NCBI RefSeq assembly: GCF_001522545.3
Contig: NC_031770.1
Coordinates: 10,274,372 to 10,338,371, forward strand
DNA: 64,000 bases
Direction of reading: 5' to 3'
DNA from: Parus major
Taxonomy: Eukaryota > Chordata > Aves > Passeriformes > Paridae
Shown: positions 21,194 through 33,645 of the stretch, one piece after another
How positions within the stretch are numbered: the stretch's first letter is position 1
How the letters are laid out: each line of letters starts with the position of its first letter
The notes under the pieces: model-generated
What the model saw: only the letters and a program-made list of their open reading frames with translations
Database searches by the model: none
What the model was told of the DNA's origin: nothing
Position numbers and translations under genes: made by a program

Positions 21194-24100
21194 CTACAAA
21201 AGAAGAGAGAACAATATTTGAGAAAAACAATGACATTTGATCCTTGTGCAGAAAGAAATGTTTGGTGAGGAATTTGACAGCTTAACTCCATTTGGCAATG
21301 GACTTTCTTGCATTTTCCTGTCTGATTACAACTATTAATTTGTATCAGTGATAAAAATCCAGGTGGGATCTGCCTGAGGCAGATGTGTTTGCAGGAGACT
21401 GCATAAGAAAGTGTGAACAAAAACCTGGAACATTTCTCACATCATTCCTTGATTAGACAGCACTGGAAAAGTCAGATCTCAAGCAAACCATGAGTTGACC
21501 CCTGAGGCTTTGAGGAGCACCATGCAGAAGTCAGACCACAGACCCTTGCTGAGTTGACCATTCTCCATGGATATGAGCAGACCTGGACAGCATCAGCCTG
21601 TCCTGAGCGACTGCTGCAAACTGGGACTGCAAAGCCAATGCCTCTTCAGCTCCTGCTGAATCTCCCCAGCTTTAGCATCCTTGTTTTTCCAGACCTGACT
21701 AGAAAAGTCCAGAGCAGGCCTTCACACAACAGCTACTGCAGGAGGAGCAGCTTTTCTCACCACCCCAAAATAATCCCAGTATTCGTAACACACTTCAAGT
21801 CTCGTTTCACAGACAAGATCTGACAAGAGCTCTCTGTAACCTGACCTCTCATTGCTCCACCTGTGTTCCAGCCAGGGCTGGTTTCTGCCCTGACCTTTGG
21901 GGAAGGAGTGGCAGTGCCATGCTATGCAGGGACCTGGTCCTCCATGGGATGACCTCCAAGGCCAAGCTCCTGGTGACATCTCAGACTTTCCAGCCACAAC
22001 TCTGCACCCCAAGTCATGTGAGCCCATCCAAAGATTTAATCAGGCCAGTGCTGCCCATGCAACCTTTGAGATCTGCCAAAGCTGATTTCATGGCTTAACC
22101 ACACAGGGAATGGGAGTGGACAGGAGGAGATGGAAGCACCTACTTCTGGAGGAGATGCTTTTGTCTGAGCCTAAAGCATAAAGAGAACTTTTTTGGTTTT
22201 GTTCCCCTTTTCAGGTTTTGTCAGTCAAAAGGAATGTAAGCTGATCAAAACAAAACTCTTTGATTACACAAAACTCTTTGATTACACAAAGTCACTGCCA
22301 CTTCACACAAGTGTAAGTGCACTCACAAAACATTCTTTTAGCTATAAAGCAGCTAAAACTCTCCCACGTGGGTTGGACAGTCTGGTTATCCACTTTCATT
22401 TGGACCAACCTAAAACCTGACCTAAGAGGGCTGCAAATCAGGCTTCTCAGAACTGAGCTTCAGCTTTATTTAATGCCTTGTTAGTTTATGTCCCCCATGA
22501 AAAATGGAACAAAAGAGAAGATGGAGCCGTGAAACAGAGAAATCCTTATTCCTTCCCTAATGTGTCCTCCAGGAGCAGGGCAAATGTGGTATCCCTGTTC
22601 ATCCTCAGCAGGAAACAAGGCATCCCTTGTGATCCTTCCTACTGCTACAAAATAATTCAGCCCTTGGAGTTAAGCAAAACCAAAACCAGTCGCAGACTCG
22701 ATGTCCTGGAGCCCGGCACTGCTGGTGCCTGGGCTGGAATCCAGGGTTCAGCTTCAGGCTGGGAAGCTGAGCTCCATGCCCTCAGGAAGGTGTGGGAATG
22801 GACACCCATTTCCTGCAGCCGCCTTGGTTTTGTCCCTACACACTTTCCCACCCCTCCTCCCCTTTCACTCCCGAGCCCGGGCTATAAAAAGGAGCTGCAA
22901 AACAAAACATCCAAGAAACACAAACTGCCCCCAGCCTTGAATCAGGTTTTCTACGAGCTGCAACAACAGAGTGCTGCAAAAATATTTATATGAGAGACTA
23001 AGAGAAGCACGACTTTTTCTGTCTCAGTAACTGTACTTAAAAAACCCATGTATTTTTAGAAAACCAACCCACACAAATTGAAAACTTTAAAAAAAATTAT
23101 GATTGTTCGCTATTGCATCAGTTCGGCCAACTACTTAAAATGCTTTCTAGCAACTTTGATACACGTTGTATTTTAAAGTTTTAGCCACTACATTGGAATG
23201 ACAGAAAGAAACACCTCAAAATTCGCAGATCGTTTTATTCATATTCATTTCCCCTTGATTGGGAGGCCTCCTACAACAACATTCAGCATTTCAAAGCCAC
23301 CAGCCAAGGCGCCAGACCCACTCTTCTCAACTCGATGCGGTGCTTGTAAGATCATTAGCGGTTCTTTGTAAAGGAATTATCCCAGCTTGAATTACCAGGA
23401 AAGCGCTCTTCAGACAGTGCAAAAGCATCAGCTTCGGATGCCTGTGTGCGAACACAGCCAGCCAAGTGCTTCTGGACTTGTGCACCCACGCTGCTGCTTC
23501 CTGGAGCACTGGGAAGCTTGGAGGGGTTTAGGTCTTGATCCTTTTGGAGCAGGCAGGGAGCCATGTGCTCTGCAGAGCCTGCGAGTCAATGCAATTGCAC
23601 TGCTATGCAACAGATTTTATTCACTTCTATTATTTTAGGTTTTGCCTTAGAGTAGGGTGTTTTAAAGATTTAGCTTCCCCTTGTATATGTAAAAACCCCA
23701 ATCTGTATTGTCACCAAAACTTGCCTTCAAAACAGCCTGGTACCTTTCATTGTGATTAAGAACCCGCATTAGTTTTCAGCCTCCCCAGTTTTTTTTGGTC
23801 AACAGAGACAAAAAAGAAGTCAGAATTCCAATAAAAGTTATTAACAAAAGTAGGAGAGTTCAGAAGTGCTGCCTTTTTGGACATTTTGGGCTTAGCTCGT
23901 ATCAGAACATCAGGGCTCTGGTTAAACCAGCGAAGTGTTAGCACAGATGAATATCTGACTGTTCCCATTACCAGCAAATTAGGCTGCAAACACAAAAGCC
24001 GGTGGGGGATAAATAAAACAAGAAGCTGGTCCCCAAGACATCGGAGCCAGCACACAGCAAACGTTCCTGGGAATTCACAGCACATCAGCTCCCCCAGCAA

Positions 24101-24443
24101 CACCCACGGCAGAAACAAATGTCATTTTGGTTCCAAGGCATTAATTCAACACAAAAGACAAGATACTCCTTTCAGAATAAATCCAGTGCTGATATTTTTT
24201 TTTTGTCCAATTTTGCAAACAAGTGTTAGGAGATTGCTTCTCTGGAGTAAAAGAAAATGGGTGCATGGGCTTAGGTATAATCTGCTGTTGCCAAAAAATC
24301 TGGTTTACCTGGTAATGTCAACTTCCCTACTTCCTCCAAGTTCGCCAATTCCATGTAAATTCTATCCTAATAAAATACCTGCAGGGACTACTCTGTAAAT
24401 ATTATCCCAAATGATAAGTGTAATTGTATTTCAGCAGGAAAAT
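21194..24443. other. COMMD1 intron 2, segment before the first CR1; no gene
   Basis: This is unique-looking sequence. A perfect 18-bp tandem duplication lies at 22252-22287. A GC-rich stretch ending in a TATA-like motif lies at 22861-22890 on the + strand, within a 171-codon open frame (22478-22993) that I cannot assign to any family. Confidence 0.5.
22252..22287. repeat. 18-bp perfect tandem duplication
   Basis: AAAACTCTTTGATTACAC occurs twice head to tail (22252-22269, 22270-22287). It is probably a recent slippage duplication. Confidence 0.95.
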
Positions 24444-24880
24444 CAATCACAATCATAGGATGCTTTGGTTGGAAGGGACCTTAAAGCTTATTGCTGGGCA
24501 GGGACACCTTCCACTAGACCAGGCTGCTCCAAGCTTCATCCAACCCAGCTCTGCACATTTCCAGGGATGGGGCATCCACAACTACTCTGTGCAGACTGTG
24601 TCTCACCACCCTCACAGTCAAGAATTTCTGCCCAATATTTATCCTAAACCAACTCTCTTTTAGTTTAAAACCATTCCCCTGCACTGTCACTCCATGACTG
24701 TGTCCAAAGCCCCTCTCCAGCTCTCTTGGAGCCCCCTTTAGGTACTGGAAGAGGCTCTAAGGACTCTCCAGAGTCTTCTCCATGCTGAACAACCCAAACT
24801 GTCTCAGCCTGGCTGAGGTGCTCCAGCCCTGGCATCTTCATTACTCTCCTTGGGATCATTCCAGCAGGTCCATGAGGATT
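24444..24880 (-). mobile_element. CR1 LINE, 5'-truncated, minus-strand orientation
   Basis: The + strand is the reverse complement of an avian CR1 3' end. It starts with AATCACAATCATAGGATG, then GGTTGGAAGGGACCTTAAAG, GGCATCCACAACTACTCTG, TAGTTTAAAACCATTCCCC and CAGCCTGGCTGAGGTGCTCC. The element ends near GCAGGTCCATGAGG, as expected of a 5' truncation. CR1 copies usually lack target-site duplications and none was seen. It has no coding capacity. Confidence 0.95.
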
Positions 24881-25020
24881 ACTGGTCAGTAGTGGTCAGC
24901 TATAAACCTCCATCCTCATGGCTCAGCATCACAGCAGGTTTGCCTGAGCCAGCACCTGTTCACAGGCTTGAATGTTACAGAAATGCAGATCTTGATTATA
25001 AAAAAAAAAGGAAAAAAAAT

Positions 25021-25041
25021 GGGGTGGGGAGGGGGGAAGGG
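25021..25041 (+). repeat. G-quadruplex motif
   Basis: The runs GGGG-T-GGGG-A-GGGGGG-AA-GGG fit the four-run quadruplex rule. They are flanked by A-rich sequence. Confidence 0.8.
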
Positions 25042-25931
25042 AAAAATAGAGAAAAAATTCTAAATGCCCTCCCTAATACCAAAAAAGGCAAGAGAAAATA
25101 AATTAAACACCCCACCCCCCAAGATCTCAATATAACCAGAAATTCAAAGTGGAAATTAGCCACTTTTTGACAGTGCAAGGACACATTCTCCTTGGAAAAG
25201 GCACATTGAGAAGTAATTTTTGCAATAATGCTGCCAAGCTCTATCACAGAAACGTTCACTGCAGACTATTCTTACTCATTACTGTGGGAATTTGGTATTG
25301 TGCTGCCCAATGGCAGAAAATAAACCCTGATAAATTCACTCCTGCACAATAAACTTGCTTTTCAAACCTTTCTCTGGGTGGCCTCTCCCTGACACCTCCT
25401 GCACACCATTCCCAGGTGACTCTGCAGGGCTGCCTGGGTCAGAGGGACCTGTCCTGTCACCTCTGCAGAACTCTCAGCCATCCCCTCTTCCATGCAAACA
25501 TCAGCTGCAGGAATGTCACAATACACAACATCCACCTTGCATGAATGATCCAAAAAGAAGAAAAATACTGGATTTTAGCTTCTATTTCTTCCTTTAAAAA
25601 TCACAGTAATAGGACATTAAACTGGATAGTTCCACTGCATGGATATATTTCACGTTAGATGTTTATGAGAGCAATTTATTTTTGCCACTTTGATTCTTGT
25701 CTTAGGAACGTCTGATAAAAGGTAAAAAGAAAATAAAACCACAAAAAGTTACCACAAACCAATGCAGAATGACCAAAGTGTGAGATGCTGCACTGATTCT
25801 TCTATCACATTGCATCAATAGTGATCCCACTGCAAATTTCTGGAGTTATTTTTATATTCATTAGTATTCTACAAGGTATACTGGGGCATATGATAATGAC
25901 AGCAAAAATCTAGATAATTCCACAAAAAAAG

Positions 25932-25951
25932 CAATGGATTGCAATCCATTG
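25932..25951. repeat. Perfect 20-bp palindrome
   Basis: CAATGGATTGCAATCCATTG equals its own reverse complement with no spacer. It could be a dimeric factor site (ATTGCAAT core) or chance. Confidence 0.95.
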
Positions 25952-26063
25952 ATTTTGTACTCCCACACTTCTGACAATACTAAGTTCATTATTTTTAATT
26001 CAATTCAGAGCTATTTTTGCTACATATCTACAATCATGCCCTTCAAAAACTCTAAAGTGCAAT

Positions 26064-26152
26064 TCATTTCTGTAATTATATATTTATATATAATTATATA
26101 CGTGTAATTATATATTTATATATGTATATTTATATTCATACATATTAAAATA
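26064..26152. repeat. AT-rich low-complexity repeat with 32-bp internal period
   Basis: The stretch is built of TAATTATATATTTATATA-like units. TGTAATTATATATTTATATA occurs exactly at 26071-26090 and again at 26103-26122. Confidence 0.9.
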
Positions 26153-28483
26153 ATTAATTCTGTAATACTGTATAAAATAAAGCACAAATATTTGTAACTG
26201 AGAGTACCTTTTAATTCTCCATTATTTTTATATTACACAAACCAGGAACCTCTTTAGCAAATTATTGTTACATCTCCTTAAAAAAAAGTTAACTCGATTG
26301 CAGATTTTTTAATACTTTTAATGTAACATCAAGCCTGTAATATCACAGATTAAGCAGATTAAGGATTGCAGAAAATGGAACAATTCCAGAGGATAAAAGT
26401 AGGTCCCTGATACTGCACAGCAAATGTAATATCATTCTTTTACATTATCGGCCTCCTGAAAATAGTTCACCTCATATTTTATACCCACATGAAAAATGAG
26501 CATTTATGGATGCAGCTTGAACCTGCTGCTCCCTGTGCCTTTTGGAGGTGCAGCTTTCTTTTCAAAAAGTGTTGAAGAAAAACAAAGCCAAACCATAATT
26601 TAATCAGTATGACTAATTAGAAGGTAGCATATTCTGTAGCTTTTATACATTTCACACTGAAGAGCCAACAAGAATAACATTATTCTTAATACTTAAAAAG
26701 AAAGAAAGTCAATACTTTCATGAAAGCCTTTTCCTATATGGCTCTGCTGTTTTCAGACTGGTGATATTAACTTCCATTGGTTTCTGTAAATCTTCCAATT
26801 TCTCTCTTTTTGATTTTTTTAAAAAAACACACTGATCCGTTCCTGTTTCTGGTTTTTGACTTTATGCATTCCCCATACCTCACCCCAGGTGCCCTGCCCT
26901 GTGTGCTGCCCCTGCAGACTCATCACTCCAGGGGTTTCTTATCCACTGTTCCACTCCAAACCTTCTACCACAGCGTGCAAACGCAGAGGTGGCAATGAAC
27001 AAAGAGTGGATGTCCAGCACAGCTCTGGGGTCAGTGATCCCTGATTTCTGCTCGCCAGAAAGGGCACTCAGTGCTAATCCTGGTTCCCAGGTGCTGTGAG
27101 GACCCTGCTCATCCACGCTGGATAGAAAGGAAAGGTTATAAAAGCCACAGTTCTGCTGGTACCAACACAATGCAGAAAATAGCACCTGTTTATGCTGACA
27201 AAATGCAGATTTCATTCTCATTTATGGATGAGTCTTTGCAAGGCTATGCCTGTGACATTTTGTGTGGCCTTACCTGATCGATTGCTGTTTGCTAAGCCTG
27301 CTCACCTGGTTCCTCCTACACCCTTTCACATCTCCAGCTGCCTACTCAGGCTACCCCACTAAATCTGCTGCAGTCACAGGAGCTTCACTGAATAGACTTG
27401 AAATAGAAAACCCTTTATGGCTCTCCCTCACTGAAGAGTGGTGGATGTTTGACCCTATATAATGCTGGATCTCCACTCTGGAACATGCTCAGTTTAGGCT
27501 AAATCCTCTTGGAATTGAGTAGTTGGACAAAAACTCTACCTTGAAGAGTTTGGAGTATTCTGAATTTTTAAGGCAATTATTTTTCATAAGGGCACCAAGA
27601 GGCACCTTTCTGACCTTGCAGTAACCTTGAGCTTACTATTTCCAAGGTTTGTTTTTTTTCTCCACAAAAAAAGACCGAAGAAACCCCAACAACCCATTAC
27701 AGCACTTCCTACTGAAAAGAAAAATTAAAAAAAAAAAAGAGGTATTTAAGGAGAAACCTCCAAAGCATTTTTTTCCCCCATAGTCTTGACTTGGATATGG
27801 GCTAAGCAGTTTGTGGAAGGATCCAGCATGGCATAAGAAATAACTGACCACATAAGCTGGTCATAGCTGAAGGCCACTAAATACAGGGTTGGGTAATCCT
27901 AGCCAAAAGCACTGCCAGAACTTCTGCCTTCCTGAGATAGGAATGGAATTGAAACAAGGAAACAAAGTGTTGTATTTCATTCCTGGTGCAGGAATGAAAA
28001 GTGAAACATCTCTGTATCTGAACTTTCCAAAAAACAGTGCAAAACCACACTCCTCTGACCCCTTCTCTGCCCCTACAGGTACTGTTTTGTCATGGAAAGG
28101 ACATCAAGAGTTTCCATTTGAATTCCAGCATCTTTGAAAGCACAGCTGAGCTTGAGCTCTTTCAAACCCTAAAACAGTGAGTGTGGAATGTTTAATCTTT
28201 AACAGGAGCATTTTTCCTCTGCTGCCTGACTGGCTTGAGGTAAATATGTGGAATGGCATGCCAAATAAATCAATTAACCAGCTTAGGCTAATGACACTGT
28301 CTTGGGGACCCTGGTATGCAACTCTGGTTGGGTCTTGAGCCAGCTGCTATTTAAACAAAGGTGTAAACAGAGCTAAAATCATTAACTAAGAAATGCACGA
28401 AAATGTTTTAAAAGAAAAAAAAAAAAGACAGTGATACCTGCAAGCTTCACCAAACTGTACACAAAAGCACATAAAGCCAGCAT

Positions 28484-28503
28484 AAAAAAAAAAAAAAAAA
28501 AAA
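28484..28503. repeat. A20 homopolymer
   Basis: Twenty A in a row. No retrotransposed gene was recognised upstream of it. Confidence 0.95.
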
Positions 28504-28594
28504 TTAAATTACCTTTGTATCACTGTGAGATTTGAAACAAAACATGTTTTAAAAAATGAAATTTAAAATAAAAACTATATGTAACTATGTAAGA

Positions 28595-28608
28595 ATATAT
28601 ATATATAT
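28595..28608. repeat. (AT)n microsatellite
   Basis: Seven AT units in AT-rich surroundings. Confidence 0.85.
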
Positions 28609-29846
28609 AGTTTATAGAGTTATATATTACATGGAGAACTATATAAAAACTATTTAAAAGGTCCATTTCTGGCAGGACATCAGGCTCTCTCACAAGGGTA
28701 CCAGCGACAAGAAAGCTCCATCATCACTTATTCCAGCCCTGCCTGCTGTGTCAGCTCTTCACTAACAGAGCCTCTCAGTGGAACCACTGCAAGGTGAGGT
28801 GCTCTCCTCTCAAAGTCCTCTGCAGGGGACCTGAGAGGGTAAATGCCCTTCCTTCCTTATGATCTGTATTTTGCTACCTTGTTTGACAGCTGTCCCTGTT
28901 TTCTTGTGCCGTGTTTTATTTGGTTGGTTTTTTTAAGGCTGCTCATGGAGCTGAAATATCAGTCTACAGCTTTCCCTAGATGTGCTTCATCTCACAATAT
29001 CTAGGCTAGCCTATGTTTTTTCAATTTTGTAGCACTTAATTGCAGTGTGAAATCAGTCTAAGAAAAAGAGTCCTTACTGATGCATCTCCCACTTTTACAC
29101 TAAATCCAGCTTTTCTTGTGAGAACCTTCTTTAGATCTGGAATTAATTTTCCTTACGTTTTAATTTACCTATTACCTAACATGGGAATCATTCAGCATGG
29201 CAAAAGAATTAAAATCAAACATCACTCATTATCATAACCCCCCCACACTTTCTCAGAATTAAGTTTCAATGACTTTATGTTATTATTTAACATTTTCTCG
29301 AATGTTTTGGGAAGTACCCTATCACAGCATCAAACCCTCCCTGCCACTGAGGCATGCTTTTGTAACAGGGTATCACCAAGACCATGCAATTGTTTAACTC
29401 CTAAGGACACAAGGAAATTTCTGTGCTTTTAATGTAACTTTTTATTTAATCAAATCAGCGTCAACCACATTTCTCTCTGTTACTGCAATAAACAATACCA
29501 GGAAAACAGGAAAGAAATCTGGGAGTAAGAATTACTTTTATACCAAATTAGTCAACACACAAAGTAATCTGCATTTAGAAATAATCCCACAGTTAAAGAA
29601 TGCACCAAAAACCTGAGCAGAGAATTCCTGACCTTTAGAAGGCTGTGTGACTTGGGATTCTGGCATATTCTGGCTGAGAGTACTACTGGCTTGCAGGCTG
29701 AATAATTTGGTTAGCAGCCCCAAAACAGATCACTCTTGCTCCCCCACAGCTCTTTCATGTTTATGTGTTACATAAATGACTCAGGAATCCATTAATGTCC
29801 TGCCTAAAAGTATTACACCAAATATAAAAGCTGAGTAGAAATGAAT

Positions 29847-29882
29847 ATCCTCTTCCAACCCAAACCATTCTATGGTTCTGTA
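29847..29882 (+). mobile_element. CR1 3' end remnant, plus orientation
   Basis: CTTCCAACCCAAACCATTCT followed by ATGGTTCTGTAA is the standard 3' terminus of CR1 in sense orientation, about 36 bases long. Sequence before it is not recognisably CR1, so the copy was severely 5'-truncated or has decayed. Confidence 0.8.
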
Positions 29883-31439
29883 ACCCTAAAACAGTTTATT
29901 TTCCATGAGAGTAGACAATGCTGGCTCCTGCTGATGGCAAAGGCCAAAGGATCTTGGTTTTCCACTCTGACCAGTCTTCAGTCAAGGCCATAACTGGTTT
30001 TCTCAGAGAAGAGACCAAAGATTAGAATTAGTCTGAAACAGCATTTTGGAGTAAGATGTGTTTAAAATCCTCTTTTCTGCTCCTTTCTGAACACTGCACA
30101 TTTGCCCTGTGGCCTGAAAGGCACCTGGATTGCCTGAAACAAGAGCACGTGAGGGGTAAGTGGGTCCTGGTTCTGAAATGCTTCAACACCTAGAGCTGAA
30201 CTAAAAGTACAAAGGTGTTTAATTTGGTTGCTGCAAGTTTTGCAAGTAGTGAGTAAAGCCCATGCAAATCCTCTCCTGATTTATGTCCCTTAATGGCAAC
30301 TGGTAACGCCCTCAAAAAGCCTCATTTCAAAAAGCCTCTATATTCTTCACCTAAGCTCTGAGATCAGCATGACCCAGCTACAGCAAATACGTTTCGTGCC
30401 CACAAAATGGCATTTTTCAGAAATAATTTTTGAAGGGCAGCTGTTTGAGCCTTTCTCTCCTGGCTGTGTTCACAGCAAGCAGCAATGCCAGGCATCCATT
30501 TGCTCCAGGGCATTTTACCATTGGAGAAGGGAGAACACAAAAGGCTGGCACAACAGACAGGCACACACACCACCAGCAGCATCCCCATCTCCTCCCAGAA
30601 AACCTCCTCTGTCCCTGGCACACTGATCCCACACATCTGGAATTACAAGCAAATACACCTTTAAATGGACAGTGAAAAGCCACTGGCATTTGGGCAGAAC
30701 TGCTCATCTAAAAATACATAAACGGGGTACCAAAAGCTTGAAAATGAATGCCTGCAGTCCAGCATGCAATCAGCTGGGCTTTCCTTCTTAAAATACTTAA
30801 CAAGACAAAAGAGTCAGACCAAATTTTATTTTTGCTGCTTTTATGGCATTTATCCATAACCTTTCTGATGATCTAAAAATAGAACTTACCAGGACAAAAG
30901 AATCTACTCAGAGTTATGTGGCCACTGCAAACACATCTCCTCAGTGGGACCAAAATAACTATATTTGTTTCTTTTCTGCAATTTGAGTGTGTGAACTTAC
31001 AAGGGGGGAGGAAGTGATACTGTGGGGGGGAAAAAAAAAGCTGGTTTAAATAATTTTTGGTGTTTTTTCCTCATTACTTTTAGAATGCAAACTGCTGTCT
31101 TTCAATTCACCATGAGAAACCTCCCACAGAAAAGGGGGCAGCCATGTGTTCAGAGTCCAGCCTGGTTTACAGCCCCTCCAACACTGCTGCTCTTGCTGTT
31201 CCAAAGCCTGGGGACAGGCATCACACTCGGATTTATCAGCAAAACAGCAGCTCCTGCTCAGTGTGGTGCAAAGTCCGCTGAAGATACTGAGAATCTCTGC
31301 ATTGACCTCAGTGACCTTCTGATCAAATGCACAGAAATATCAGCATTATGTGCCAGCAGGGAGACACCAGAGGAATAATAGCTCTCTTCTGAAAATAAAG
31401 GAAAAGCTCCAGATTTGCATTTTTCTTTGCCTTTTGTTG

Positions 31440-31460
31440 TTTTTTTTTTTTTTTTTTTTT
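31440..31460. repeat. T21 homopolymer
   Basis: Twenty-one T in a row. Read on the minus strand this would be a poly(A) tail, but no gene-like sequence was recognised adjacent to it. Confidence 0.95.
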
Positions 31461-33194
31461 AAACCACAAACTATGTCCTTGGTAATATTTGCTGCATAAT
31501 ACGTAACTCCTTTTTCTTTTTTTCAGCCTCTTTTCTTGTGTAAGGCGAAAAGCAAAGGCTCACAGTGAAAGCTGGAGGTGCAACCCTGAAGAGATGAGTG
31601 TGGGAGGACATTTCTGCCTGAGCAGAATCCCACTGAAGCCAAGGGACTGCCCGCTCTGCCCACACAATTCTCCCTGCCTCAGTTAAAATTACAACTTTGT
31701 TTTATTCAATCTGTGTTTTCACAATTCATTCTAGAAATCAGTGTGAGCAACAGAATATCAGCTCTGCACTACAGTCAACAACACACCTGGATTAATCTGC
31801 TTAAAGGTCTCAGATCTCCTGATCTCAGGACAGATCAGGACATCCATTCTCAATATGATCCCCAAACCAGCTTGGCCACAAGGATTCTTTTAAGGTTGGA
31901 ACCTCATAGTCCTCTTGACAGGCATCTGAACTGTATCTTTTTCCAGAAAGATAAAAGGTTTGAAGAGAAGTTATCTAATTTTGGTTGACCTCCCTTTCTC
32001 AAGGGTAAGTGGTACTGAAGTAGAAATCATTTCCATAACTGAATTGCAGAGTAGTCATTTAACAATTAATAAGCAATCCGCTCAGCATATGAAAACTGAA
32101 TAGGAAAATAAACACATGAGAATCAGAGACACCTCTGCACAAAGAAAGGCTTCAGCTCTTCCACATCAGATATTTAATTGGTTTTCTCTTTCTTTTTCTC
32201 ATCGTGAACAAGGGGAGAAGGCAATGAAATATAAAAGAACTTAACCACTTCTCCTGAGGAAAATGGAGATGATGTGAATGGCTCATTTAGCTTTCTGTGT
32301 CTTTGAAGGAGAGGAGAAGTCTCTTATTTTTTTTTTATTCCTCATAACAGCAACTTGTCTTTTTCAGCCTGCACCCATAGTTTGGACACCAGCCTTTAGC
32401 AGAGTGGGCATGTGTCTCACCTGTGGTAAATCTGCAATGCCACAGCTTATTTCTCCTGCATCAGGGAAATGTCAGACTTGTGACTGGCTCCCCTTGGCAG
32501 ATGTAAGGTCACTGCTCTTGCTGTAGGACTGTGAGAAATAGAATGTATTTCACCTGCTCCCCATTCCTGGGATAAAGATGTCCTCCTGGGAGACCAACCT
32601 AAGCACCAAGGACTTTGTTTCGTGGACCTCATGCTGGCCTGGCACACAGTGACCAGGAGAGCACAGGGACACCACTGCCTGCCTTCCCACTGCAGCTCTT
32701 GAGTGGGAGAAGTCACGTAGCAGCTCCCAGATGAATGAAAACTGAATGCTGCTGTGATTTCAGGAAGGGAGATGAGATGGAGAACAGCATTACACAACTC
32801 AAAGCCATCCCTCCTTAAGAAGCAGGGAAAGGGAAGATGATGTGCAATGCCAAATGATGTTGCCTGGTTTTAAACAGCTGTCCTGAAGTGGAACTACAAT
32901 AAAATCTGTGGGTGGACCTGTGTCCCTAAAATACACGTGCTTTTTCTCTTTTCAAGCATCAAAACACTGCACAGGGTTTTTAGTCCTGGCAAGCCTAGGG
33001 GTTTGTACTGATGGCTGTTCTTTCTGCTGCCCTCTTGACCAAAAGGTGCTAACAAAGGCAGGACCAATGTGTAGCATTGTGATAAAAATAACTGGTTTTG
33101 GTTTAAATACCTTGCTTTTCAAACCCTCTGCCTCCTGGGACTCTAAGCCCTTAACTGTGAAAGGTTTGTGAGGTAGTGGGAACTGTATAGAAAG

Positions 33195-33230
33195 ATTTGG
33201 ATTATTTTGACTATTTGGATTATTTTGGCT
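33195..33230. repeat. 18-bp tandem duplication
   Basis: ATTTGGATTATTTTGACT is followed directly by ATTTGGATTATTTTGGCT, with one mismatch. Confidence 0.95.
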
Positions 33231-33629
33231 AGTAGGAAAAGAGGGGCCTGCATATATAAAGGCAAAAATGCCAGTGAGAACAGGGCATGTCTGCCTGCCT
33301 TCCCTGCCTGCCTGCAGGATTTTCATGTCTCTCCTAACCCTTAGGTTAATGCCTATTACATCTTTCCATGTCTATTACATCTTTCTCTAAGATTAGGAGA
33401 CAGGAGTTAGCACATAATTTTGCAGCAGCAATAAATAATTCCATTTTCAAGGTTTATTTCCTCCCATTCTTTAAGCTTGCTTTTGTCTGACCCCCTGCTG
33501 AATGCCGAACAGGGATTTTCACTGACCAGCCAACACTTGCACCCCTGGATTTCCCTTCCTTCTCGAGCCTTTACAACACACATGGAGCAGAGCTTTCTCC
33601 AAAGCATCATTTCATCTCCCTTCTGCAGA

Positions 33630-33645
33630 TTTTTTTTTTTTTTTT
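33630..33645. repeat. T16 homopolymer
   Basis: Sixteen T followed by A6. Confidence 0.95.

Larger units (their letters stand above)
24881..29846. other. COMMD1 intron 2 segment between CR1 copies; no gene
   Basis: AT-rich sequence. It holds a G-rich run (25021-25041), a perfect 20-bp palindrome (25932-25951), AT-rich repeats (26064-26152), an A20 tract (28484-28503) and an (AT)n run (28595-28608). No open frame matches a known family. Confidence 0.5.
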
